Shown piece after piece: positions 16,398 through 24,024 of a DNA stretch of 64,000 nt. The position numbers and the translations under genes are program-made. This stretch comes from Streptomyces sp. CB01373. Its GTDB lineage: Bacteria; Actinomycetota; Actinomycetes; Streptomycetales; Streptomycetaceae. Location: contig NZ_NNBK01000014.1 of the NCBI RefSeq assembly GCF_002803075.1, positions 62,001 through 126,000 of the forward strand, written 5' to 3'. The notes under the pieces were generated by a model, which saw only the letters and a program-made list of their open reading frames with translations, was not told the origin of the DNA and ran no database searches. Every line of letters starts with the position of its first letter. Position 1 is the first letter of the stretch.

Positions 16398-16763
16398 CTG
16401 TCCAGCCCGACTTTCCTAGTGGCTGGCCACAGAAATCACTCATGCTGGTCGGCGCAGAGCCATGTCAGCGGCTCCCCGGCGAGGCCGTTTACAGGCATCG
16501 CAACGCACTGCCCCAGTCGGCCTAGCCGACTGGGGCAGTGCGTCATATGAGCGTCAAGAGTCCCGACGACCGGGCATCACGCAGCCGCTCCCACCAGTCA
16601 CTCCAGCACTAACCTGCAGGTGAAGCGGGTCCGAGGGTTTCGACCTGCTGGATATAGCGAAACAGGTCGAGACCCGCCGACGCTACTACTGAACCGCAGG
16701 TCAGACGCCCTTAGCAGTCGGCTCAAGAATCGCCACGCACTCCACATGATGCGTCATCGGAAA
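16398..16763. repeat. Right direct repeat of the island
   Basis: Partner of 4604-4876. It holds the matching terminator hairpin (16503-16543), an extra segment of about 100 bp absent from the left copy with an imperfect inverted repeat (16635-16675), and the last 63 bp of the intact methyltransferase gene. The terminal 38 bp (16726-16763) are identical to 4839-4876. Confidence 0.75.
16503..16543 (-). terminator. Strong hairpin downstream of the methyltransferase gene
   Basis: The same 18-bp stem as at 4706-4746, with a changed loop (CCTAG instead of TCTGG). It lies about 160 bp past the methyltransferase stop. Confidence 0.7.
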
Positions 16764-18059
16764 CAGATCGAACGCCCGCAGCGTCCGCACCCGGTAGCCG
16801 CCCTCGCGGAAGTACGCCAGGTCTCGGGCCAGGGCGGCCGGGTCGCAGGCGACGTAGGCGATGCGGCGGGCGGCGAGGGACGCGAGCTGGGCGACCGTGG
16901 CGCGGCCGGCGCCCGCTCGGGGCGGGTCGAGGACGATCAGGTCGACCTCGGTGATGCCGGTGCGCGGGAGGACGGACTCGACCTTGCCCTGTTCGACGCG
17001 GACGCGGGGGAAGTCGGCGAGGTTGTGCCGGGCGTCCTCCACCGCGCGCTTGCCGGACTCGATGCCGAGGACCGCGCCCTTGTCGCCGACGCGGTCGGCC
17101 AGGGCGCCGGCGAAGAGGCCGACGCCGCAGTAGAGGTCGAGCGCCATGTCGCCCTTGCGGGGCAGGAGGCCCTGCATGACCGCCGTGACCAGGGTGTCCG
17201 CCGCCTTCGGGTGGACCTGCCAGAAGCCGCCCCCGCCCACGCGGTGGGTGCGGCCGTCGGCGCGTTCGCGGACGAACGGGCGGCCGTGGACGCGGTGGAC
17301 GCCGCCGGTCTTCTCGTCGACGCGGAGGACCGAGACCGGCTTGTCGAGTTCCACCAGCGGCAGGCGGGCGCCCGGGCGCGGGGTCAGGATCACCTGGCGG
17401 TCCTGCGAGCCCGTCGCCGCGATCGCCTCCACGGACTCCATGCCGGTCCAGTCGCGCCGTTCGATGCCCAGCTCGCTCACCCCGGCCGCCGCGATCATGC
17501 AGTGATCGATCGGCTCGACCTCGTGCGAGCGGTGGCGGCGCAGGCCGGCCTTCCCCGTGGCGGGGTCGACCGCGTACTGCACGCGGGTGCGCCACTGCGG
17601 GACCTCGCCCGCGGGCAGCTTGTCGCCCTCGGCGGGCATCACCGTGCCGTCCCAGCCGGCCTCCTCGGGCGTGAGGCCCGCGAGGCGCTTGAGCTGCTCG
17701 GCGAGCACCTCGCCCTTGAGCCGCCGCTGGGCACCCGGCTTGGCGTGCTGCCAGTCGCAGCCGCCGCAGCGGCCGGGGCCCGCGTAGGGGCAGGGGGCCT
17801 CGACACGGTCCTTGGAGGCGTCGATGATCCGTACCGCGTCGGCGCGCAGGAACCGGGCGCCCTCCTCGCCCTCGGTCACCCGTGCCACGACCCGCTCGCC
17901 GGGCAGCGTGTGCCGTACGAACAGCACCTGGCCCTCGGCGGTACGGGCGATGCAGTGGCCGCCGTGGGCGACGGGGCCGATCTCGACCTCGTACTCCTGC
18001 CCCACCAGCGAGGGGCCCTGTTCCTGGCCCACCCGCGAGTTCTTCTGTTCTGCGTGCAT
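16701..18059 (-). CDS. TRAM-domain RNA (uracil-5-)methyltransferase, RlmD/TrmA type
   Basis: 452 residues from ATG 18059; the frame extends a little further upstream without a better start. An N-terminal TRAM domain (GQEYEVEIGPVAHGGHCIAR) is followed by an iron-sulphur cysteine cluster (CPYAGPGRCGGC, later DHCMI). The SAM-binding motif is LDLYCGVGLFAGAL, then LDPPRAGAG, and the catalytic cysteine block is YVACDPAALARDL. It should methylate U in rRNA or tRNA. The C-terminus ends FPMTHHVECVAILEP, which is the sequence duplicated at the far side of the island. The gene is intact on this side. Confidence 0.92.
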   Translation of the reverse strand: MHAEQKNSRVGQEQGPSLVGQEYEVEIGPVAHGGHCIARTAEGQVLFVRHTLPGERVVARVTEGEEGARFLRADAVRIIDASKDRVEAPCPYAGPGRCGGCDWQHAKPGAQRRLKGEVLAEQLKRLAGLTPEEAGWDGTVMPAEGDKLPAGEVPQWRTRVQYAVDPATGKAGLRRHRSHEVEPIDHCMIAAAGVSELGIERRDWTGMESVEAIAATGSQDRQVILTPRPGARLPLVELDKPVSVLRVDEKTGGVHRVHGRPFVRERADGRTHRVGGGGFWQVHPKAADTLVTAVMQGLLPRKGDMALDLYCGVGLFAGALADRVGDKGAVLGIESGKRAVEDARHNLADFPRVRVEQGKVESVLPRTGITEVDLIVLDPPRAGAGRATVAQLASLAARRIAYVACDPAALARDLAYFREGGYRVRTLRAFDLFPMTHHVECVAILEPTAKGV

Positions 18060-18169
18060 GGTGGGGTGACTCCAGATCGGGAAAGGCGTACGGCCGGACA
18101 ACAGCCCACCAGTCTACGTGGGTGCCATCCGGCCGTTCACCATCAGGTGCGGCGCCGAGCGGAAGCCGG

Positions 18170-20230
18170 TCAGCCCTTGGCCGCCGGCGACTCCTTCGGC
18201 TCCTTCGGGCGCTCCTGGGCCGGGCCGCGCCGCACCGCACCCGGCGCGCTCCACTCCTGGCGCCTGCGGGCGCGCTGCTTGGCCGCCTCGGAGGAGGCCA
18301 GCTGGTAGGGCACCGAGGTGACCATCACGCCCGGCGTGAACAGCAGCCGGCCCTTCAGGCGCAGCGCGCTCTGATTGTGCAGCAGGTGCTCGTACCAGTG
18401 GCCGACGACGTACTCGGGGATGATCACCGAGACGGCGTCGCGCGGGGATTCCTTGCGCAGGCTCTTGACGTACTCGATGACCGGGCGGGTGACCTCGCGG
18501 TAGGGCGAGTCGAGCACCTTCAGGGGTACGTCGATGCCGCGCCGCTCCCACTCCCCGCGCAGCGCCCGGGTCTCGGCCGGGTCCACGTTGACGGTGAGGC
18601 CCTCCAGGGTGTCCGAGCGCATCAGCTTGGCGTACGCCAGGGCCCGCAGGGTGGGACGGTGGATCTTGGAGATGAGGACCACGGAGTGGACGCGGGAGGG
18701 CCGGACGGTGTCGTCGTCCGGGCCGTCGGGGGCCGCGATCTCCTCGGTGACCCGGTCGTAGTGCTTGCGGATCGCGGTCATCGTCGCGAAGAAGATGCAC
18801 ATGCCGAGCAGGGCCACCCAGGCGCCGTGCGTGAACTTGGTGACGAGGACGACGACCAGCACGGTGCTGGTGAGGAACGCGCCGAAGGTGTTGATGGCGC
18901 GGGAGCGGATCATGTGGCTGCGCCTGGCCGGGTCCCGCTCGGTGGCCAGGTGGCGGTTCCAGTGCTTGACCATGCCGACCTGGCTGAGCGTGAAGGACAC
19001 GAACACGCCGACGATGTACAGCTGGATCAGCCGGGTGGAGTCGGCACCGTAGACGACGACCAGCAGGATGGCGGCGCCCGCGAGCAGCACGATGCCGTTG
19101 GAGAAGGCGAGCCGGTCGCCGCGGGTGTGGAGCTGGCGGGGCAGGAAGCGGTCCTGGGCGAGGATCGAGCCGAGCACCGGGAAGCCGTTGTAGGCGGTGT
19201 TGGCGGCCAGGAACAGGACCAGCGCCGTCGCCGCGGCCAGGATGAGGAACAGGAAGCTGCCCTTGCCGAAGACGGCCTCGGCGACCTGGGAGATCACCGG
19301 GTTCTGCACATAGCCCGGGCCGACCGGGACGCCGTTGTTCAGGAGGTTGGCGGCCGGGTTGTCGGACATGCGGACGCCGGTCGTCATGGCCAGGGTGACG
19401 ATGCCGCAGAACATCGTCACGGCCAGCAGGCCGATCATCGCCAGCGTGCTGGCCGCGTTCCTGGACTTGGGCTTGCGGAAGGCGGGGACGCCGTTGGAGA
19501 TCGCCTCGACACCGGTGAGCGCCGCGCAGCCGGAGGAGAAGGCGCGCAGCAGCAGGAAGACGAGGGCGAATCCGGCCAGTCCCTGGTGCTCGGCCTTGAT
19601 GTGGAAGTCGGCGGTCGGCGCCCGCATGGTCTCGCCGAGGACGAGTCCGCGGACGGCGCCCCACACGATCATGATGAAGACGCCGGAGACGAACACATAC
19701 GTGGGGATGGCGAAGAGCGTGCCCGACTCTTTCACCCCGCGCAGGTTCATCACTGTCAGGAGCACGATCACCGCGACCGCGCACAGCACCTTGTGCTGGA
19801 CGACGAAGGGGACGGCGGAGCCGAGGTTCTCGATGCCGGAGGAGATCGAGACGGCGACGGTCAGGACGTAGTCGACCAGCAGCGCGCTCGCGACGGTCAG
19901 GCCCGCCTTGGAGCCGAGGTTGGTGGTCGCGACCTCGTAGTCGCCGCCACCGCTCGGGTAGGCGTGCACGTTCTGCCGGTAGGAGGCGACCACGGTGAGC
20001 ATCAGCACGGCGACCGCGACCGCGATCCAGGGGCTGAAGTGGTACGCCGACACGCCGGCGACGGACAGGACCAGCAGTACCTCGCCGGGCGCGTAGGCCA
20101 CGGAGGACAGCGAGTCGGAGGCGAAGACGGGTAGGGCGATGCGCTTCGGCAGGAGCGTCTCGCTCAGCCGGTCACTGCGCAGTGCGCGCCCGATCAGAAT
20201 ACGTTTGGGCACGTCGGTCAGTTTGGACAC
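18170..20230 (-). CDS. APC-superfamily permease, KimA-like potassium transporter
   Basis: 686 residues, GTG start. The cytoplasmic N-terminus (KRILIGRALRSDRLSETLLP) is followed by about 12 membrane helices and a soluble C-terminal region of about 180 residues. Signatures shared with Bacillus KimA (YdaO) are SDSLSSVAYAPGEVLL, AYPSGGGDYEV, LLVDYVLTVAVSISSGIEN and AFSSGCAALTGVEAISNGVP. KimA is a proton-coupled high-affinity K+ importer controlled by c-di-AMP. Two TrkA-type proteins are encoded divergently just upstream, supporting a potassium role. The assignment to K+ rather than amino acids is by similarity and context. Confidence 0.8.
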   Translation of the reverse strand: MSKLTDVPKRILIGRALRSDRLSETLLPKRIALPVFASDSLSSVAYAPGEVLLVLSVAGVSAYHFSPWIAVAVAVLMLTVVASYRQNVHAYPSGGGDYEVATTNLGSKAGLTVASALLVDYVLTVAVSISSGIENLGSAVPFVVQHKVLCAVAVIVLLTVMNLRGVKESGTLFAIPTYVFVSGVFIMIVWGAVRGLVLGETMRAPTADFHIKAEHQGLAGFALVFLLLRAFSSGCAALTGVEAISNGVPAFRKPKSRNAASTLAMIGLLAVTMFCGIVTLAMTTGVRMSDNPAANLLNNGVPVGPGYVQNPVISQVAEAVFGKGSFLFLILAAATALVLFLAANTAYNGFPVLGSILAQDRFLPRQLHTRGDRLAFSNGIVLLAGAAILLVVVYGADSTRLIQLYIVGVFVSFTLSQVGMVKHWNRHLATERDPARRSHMIRSRAINTFGAFLTSTVLVVVLVTKFTHGAWVALLGMCIFFATMTAIRKHYDRVTEEIAAPDGPDDDTVRPSRVHSVVLISKIHRPTLRALAYAKLMRSDTLEGLTVNVDPAETRALRGEWERRGIDVPLKVLDSPYREVTRPVIEYVKSLRKESPRDAVSVIIPEYVVGHWYEHLLHNQSALRLKGRLLFTPGVMVTSVPYQLASSEAAKQRARRRQEWSAPGAVRRGPAQERPKEPKESPAAKG

Positions 20231-20393
20231 AACAGAGCATCGTAGGCCTTAGCCCCCCGGGTCGTGCACCCGCCGGTCCAGATCTGCCTCACGAGTGAAT
20301 TCCGGTACCGAAGACCCTGCGGATTCCGCAGGCGGGGTGTGTGTCGTGCCTAGATGTCTCGACCCCGCTCCCCGCCGACCCCCCGGAGGTCCC

Positions 20394-20537
20394 GTGCCCC
20401 CTACCGCGGAGCTGATCGGCGCCGCCGCCGCGTTGCTCGGCCTCGGATTCCTGACCCTGCGCAGCGTGCGCAGCATCACTCGGCGCCGGCCCTTCGAGAC
20501 CGAGCGGACCCGAGTGGGACGCCTTGGGGCCGAGTGA
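20394..20537 (+). CDS. Small membrane protein, 47 residues
   Basis: GTG at 20394 preceded by GGAGGT. The protein begins PPTAELIGAAAALLGLGFLT, one transmembrane helix, followed by a basic cytoplasmic tail (RSVRSITRRRPFETERTR). It lies between the divergent permease and the TrkA genes. The strong ribosome-binding site and plausible topology support a real gene. Function is unknown; association with the transporter is only a guess. Confidence 0.6.
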   Translation: MPPTAELIGAAAALLGLGFLTLRSVRSITRRRPFETERTRVGRLGAE

Positions 20538-20669
20538 GGCGCCACGCGCCGCGGAGGCGTTAAGGACGCGACAGGGGGTGCCCGCCCCGGACCGGGCATG
20601 TGTAGCTTGTCCCTCTGTCTGAGACCCTGATGGGGCTGAGCAGTCGCTATTGACATCGGAAGGACGGTC

Positions 20670-21341
20670 GTGCACATCGTCATCATGGGCTGCGGGAGAG
20701 TGGGCTCCGCTCTCGCCCAGACCCTGGAGCAGCAGGGGCACACGGTCGCCGTGATCGACCAGGACCCCACCGCCTTCCGCCGGCTGGGCCCCGGGTTCGG
20801 TGGCCGCAGGGTCACCGGAATCGGCTTCGACCAGGACACCCTGCGCGAGGCGGGCATCGAGGAGGCCGGTGCCTTCGCGGCCGTCTCCAGCGGGGACAAC
20901 TCGAACATCATCTCGGCCCGGGTGGCCCGCGAGATGTTCGGCGTGCAGAACGTCGCGGCCCGTATCTACGATCCCCGCCGCGCCGAGGTGTACCAGCGCC
21001 TGGGGATCCCGACCGTGGCCACGGTCCGCTGGACGGCCGACCAGATGCTCCGCCGGCTGCTGCCCTCGGGCGCCGAGCCGCTGTGGCGCGACCCCACCGG
21101 CGGCGTCCAGCTCGCCGAGGTGCACGCCTCCCCCAAGTGGGTGGGCCACAAGATCAGCGAGCTCCAGGAGGAGACGGGCGTCCGGGTGGCGTTCCTGACC
21201 CGCCTCGGCGAGGCGATCCTGCCGAGCTCGCAGACCGTGCTCCAGGAGGGCGACCTCGTGCACGTGATGATGCGGACGGACGACGTGGAGAAGGTCGAGG
21301 CGGCGTTCGCCGAGGGCCCGGAAGAGGAGAGCGGTCACTGA
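20670..21341 (+). CDS. TrkA-family potassium channel/transporter regulatory protein (first of pair)
   Basis: 223 residues, GTG start with GGAAGGA upstream. The N-terminal RCK_N Rossmann fold has MGCGRVGSALAQTLEQQGH and VIDQD; an RCK_C domain occupies about residues 140-215. Such proteins bind NAD(H), ATP or c-di-AMP and gate K+ uptake systems. Its stop overlaps the next start by one base, so the two TrkA proteins are coupled and probably assemble together. The likely partner is the divergent KimA-like permease or a TrkH elsewhere. Confidence 0.92.
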   Translation: MHIVIMGCGRVGSALAQTLEQQGHTVAVIDQDPTAFRRLGPGFGGRRVTGIGFDQDTLREAGIEEAGAFAAVSSGDNSNIISARVAREMFGVQNVAARIYDPRRAEVYQRLGIPTVATVRWTADQMLRRLLPSGAEPLWRDPTGGVQLAEVHASPKWVGHKISELQEETGVRVAFLTRLGEAILPSSQTVLQEGDLVHVMMRTDDVEKVEAAFAEGPEEESGH

Positions 21342-22009
21342 TGAGGGTCGCCATTGCCGGTGCCGGCGCGGTCGGTCGCTCGATCGCGGGCGAGCTGCTG
21401 GAGAACGGCCACGAGGTCCTTCTCATCGACAAGGCGCCGACCGCCATCTCGGTCGAGCGCGTGCCGCAGGCCGAGTGGCTGCTGGCCGACGCCTGCGAGA
21501 TCACCTCGCTGGACGAGGCCGCGCTCCAGCGCTGCAACGTGGTGATCGCCGCGACGGGCGACGACAAGGTGAACCTGGTCGTCTCCCTGCTGGCGAGGAC
21601 GGAGTACGGGGTACCGCGGGTGGTGGCCCGTGTGAACAACCCGAAGAACGAGTGGCTGTTCAACGAGGCCTGGGGCGTGGACGTGGCCGTGTCCACGCCG
21701 CGGCTGATGTCCGCGCTGGTCGAGGAGGCGGTGAGCGTCGGTGACCTCGTACGGCTGCTGCGCTTCAGCCACGGCGACGCCAACCTGGTGGAGCTGACCC
21801 TGCCGGAGGAGTCGGCGCTGGCCGGCACCCAGGTCGGGGACGTCGAGTGGCCCGAGGACACCTCGCTGGTCACCATCATCCGCGGCACCCGGGTGCTCAC
21901 CCCGTCCCGGGAGGACTCCCTGGAGGCGGGTGACGAGCTGCTGTTCGTGGCCGCGCAGGCCCGTGAGGAGCAGTTGGAGGACCTGCTGTCGGTGCGCCGG
22001 GAGCGCTGA
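21341..22009 (+). CDS. TrkA-family potassium uptake regulatory protein (second of pair)
   Basis: 222 residues from ATG 21341, overlapping the previous stop (TGATG). RCK_N motif AGAGAVGRSIAGELLENGH with LLIDK, followed by RCK_C. It differs enough from the first copy to suggest heteromeric rings rather than redundancy. The shared terminator hairpin at 22074-22124 follows. Confidence 0.92.
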   Translation: MRVAIAGAGAVGRSIAGELLENGHEVLLIDKAPTAISVERVPQAEWLLADACEITSLDEAALQRCNVVIAATGDDKVNLVVSLLARTEYGVPRVVARVNNPKNEWLFNEAWGVDVAVSTPRLMSALVEEAVSVGDLVRLLRFSHGDANLVELTLPEESALAGTQVGDVEWPEDTSLVTIIRGTRVLTPSREDSLEAGDELLFVAAQAREEQLEDLLSVRRER

Positions 22010-22073
22010 GCGCCCGAGGTCCGCACACAGGTCCGCGCACGGCGCGGGGCGCCCGGTACGAGCACCGGCGCCC

Positions 22074-22124
22074 GCATACGGCGAAGGGGCGCCCGGAGAT
22101 CCGGGGCGCCCCTTCGCCGTATGC
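22074..22124. terminator. Bidirectional terminator between the trkA pair and DUF3159 gene
   Basis: A very long hairpin: arms of at least 21 bp (GCATACGGCGAAGGGGCGCC and its complement) around a short loop, between convergent genes. Confidence 0.85.
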
Positions 22125-22132
22125 GGCGGTGC

Positions 22133-22897
22133 TCAGTTCTGGCGGCGGTGACGGCCTGCGGCCGGTTCCTCGCCGTGCTCCGGCGTCAGGGCCGCCTTGC
22201 GCTCCTCCTCGGCCTTCTCCTCGGCCTCCATCTCCGCGAACACGTCGATGGGCGGGGGCGCCTTGGCGAGGAAGACCCAGGTCAGCCAGACCGCCAGCAG
22301 GAACGGCGGGATCTTCAGGATGACCAGGACCCAGCCGAGCTGGGCGGTGTTGGCCCACCAGTACAGCGGGAAGAGGATCGCGCACTTGGCGAGCAGGATC
22401 AGGCCCCAGGCCCAGCTCGCCTTGGCGTAGGCCTTCTTGCGGCCCGGGTTGCGGGTGCGCCAGGAGAGGTTCTCCTTGAAGACCGGGCCGAGCATCAGGC
22501 CGATCAGCGGGACCCCGGCCAGCGTCGTCACGATGTACGCCACGGCCAGGCCCAGCGTGTAGAGCATGCCGGGCAGGTAGAAGTCCTTGGCGTTGCCGGT
22601 CATCATCGCGAAGACGACACCGAAGGCGACGCCGAAGACACCGCTGAAGGCGTGCTTGACGGTGTCCCGCCTCGCCAGCCGGACCACGACCAGCACCAGC
22701 GACACGGCCAGCGCGGCGATCGCCGACCAGTGCAGGTCCTTGTTGATCGTGAAGATGGTGACGAAGAGGAGGCCGGGCAGCACCGTCTCGACCATGCCCC
22801 GCACCCCGCCGAACGCCTCGAACAGGGCGGCCTCCGTCACCGCCCGGGCATCGTGGTCGGCAGTCGTGTCTTCGGTCGGCTTGTCGAGTGACGTCAC
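22133..22897 (-). CDS. DUF3159 membrane protein
   Basis: 254 residues, GTG start. Five to six hydrophobic helices (GLLFVTIFTI, AIAALAVSLVLVVVRLA, GVFGVAFGVVFAMM, LYTLGLAVAYIVTTLAG, WGLILLAKCAILFPLYWW, PFLLAVWLTWVFL) and a charged C-terminus rich in Glu and Lys. The central WRTRNPGRKKAYAKA loop is typical of this actinobacterial family. The biochemical role is unknown. It forms an operon with the OB-fold gene just upstream (3-bp gap). Confidence 0.88.
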   Translation of the reverse strand: MTSLDKPTEDTTADHDARAVTEAALFEAFGGVRGMVETVLPGLLFVTIFTINKDLHWSAIAALAVSLVLVVVRLARRDTVKHAFSGVFGVAFGVVFAMMTGNAKDFYLPGMLYTLGLAVAYIVTTLAGVPLIGLMLGPVFKENLSWRTRNPGRKKAYAKASWAWGLILLAKCAILFPLYWWANTAQLGWVLVILKIPPFLLAVWLTWVFLAKAPPPIDVFAEMEAEEKAEEERKAALTPEHGEEPAAGRHRRQN

Positions 22898-22900
22898 CGG

Positions 22901-23299
22901 CTACTCCCGTCCCAGGGGTCGCAGTTCGTACTTGGGATTGAACAGCACCCGGCGGCCCCGGCTCATCGAGATCCGGCCCGATGCGATCAGCCTGCGCCCC
23001 GGTTCTATACCGACGATGGAACGCCTGCCGAGCCACACCACGTCCAGGGCGGCCGTGCCGTCGAACAACTCGGCCTCCAGGGCCGGGACTCCGGCACGCG
23101 GACGCAGGGTGACCGTGCGCAAGGTACCAGTAACCGTGACGATCTGCCGGTCGGTGCAGTCGCCGATGCGTGTACAGCCCGCGGTCTCGGCGTCCTCACG
23201 CAGTTCCTCGGACTCCAGGTCCTCCTGCGACGAGGAAAGCCGGTCGAGCATGCGCCGGAACCGGCCCACCGGCTTGTCTGAACGAGGAACAGCACTCAT
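22901..23299 (-). CDS. OB-fold nucleic-acid-binding protein
   Basis: 132 residues from ATG 23299. A helical N-terminus (FRRMLDRLSSSQEDLESEEL) is followed by an OB fold (VTVTGTLRTVTLRP, LEAELFDGTAALDVVWLG, RRLIASGRISM). This is the small RecG-wedge-like/tRNA-anticodon-type OB protein conserved beside DUF3159 and TrkA genes in Streptomyces. Probable role in binding single-stranded nucleic acid; the target is unknown. Confidence 0.85.
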   Translation of the reverse strand: MSAVPRSDKPVGRFRRMLDRLSSSQEDLESEELREDAETAGCTRIGDCTDRQIVTVTGTLRTVTLRPRAGVPALEAELFDGTAALDVVWLGRRSIVGIEPGRRLIASGRISMSRGRRVLFNPKYELRPLGRE

Positions 23300-23340
23300 G
23301 TCTGAAGCGTACCGGGGGTCCCCGAGGGGGACGTAACCGC

Positions 23341-24024
23341 TCACTTCTCGAAGCGGTAGCCCATCCCCGGTTCGGTGACGAAGTGCTTGGGGTGCGAGGG
23401 GTCGGCCTCCAGCTTCCTGCGCAGCTGTGCCATGTACACGCGCAGATAGTTCGTCTCCGTGCCGTACGACGGCCCCCACACCTCCTGGAGCAGCTGCTTC
23501 TGGCTGACCAGCCGGCCGGTGTTGCGCACCAGCACCTCCAGCAGGTGCCATTCGGTCGGGGTGAGCCGTACGTCCTTGCCGGCCCGGTTGACCTTCTTCG
23601 CGGCCAGGTCGACGGTGAAGTCCTCGGTCTCCACCAGCACGCCGTCCTCGCCGCTCCCGACGGGCTCGGCGCGGCGGACGGCGGCCCGCAGCCGGGCCAG
23701 CAGCTCGTCCATGCCGAACGGCTTGGTGACGTAGTCGTCGGCGCCCGCGTCCAGCGCCTGGACCTTCTCGTCGGAGGAGTGCCGGGCGGACAGCACCAGG
23801 ATGGGAACCCGGGTCCAGCCACGCAGGCCCCTGATCACCTCGACGCCGTCCATGTCGGGCAGGCCCAGGTCGAGCACGACCACGTCGGGGTGGCGGGAGG
23901 CTGCGAGGTCGAGGGCGCTCCTGCCGTCGGAGGCGGCGTCGACCTCGTACTTGCGTGCCTTGAGGTTGATCACGAGGGCCCGCACGATCTGCGGCTCGTC
24001 GTCGACCACCAGCACCCGCGTCAT
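23341..24024 (-). CDS. kdpE: KdpE-type response regulator
   Basis: 227 residues. Receiver domain with phosphoacceptor in VVVLDLGLPDMDG near residue 52, and the lysine in YVTKPFGMDELL. The C-terminal OmpR-type winged helix includes LTPTEWHLLEVLVRN and TNYLRVYMAQLRRKL. The start overlaps the end of the kdpD frame (ATGA). KdpE normally activates kdpFABC when K+ is low. No kdpFABC is present in this window, so its targets are elsewhere or different. Confidence 0.9.
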   Translation of the reverse strand: MTRVLVVDDEPQIVRALVINLKARKYEVDAASDGRSALDLAASRHPDVVVLDLGLPDMDGVEVIRGLRGWTRVPILVLSARHSSDEKVQALDAGADDYVTKPFGMDELLARLRAAVRRAEPVGSGEDGVLVETEDFTVDLAAKKVNRAGKDVRLTPTEWHLLEVLVRNTGRLVSQKQLLQEVWGPSYGTETNYLRVYMAQLRRKLEADPSHPKHFVTEPGMGYRFEK

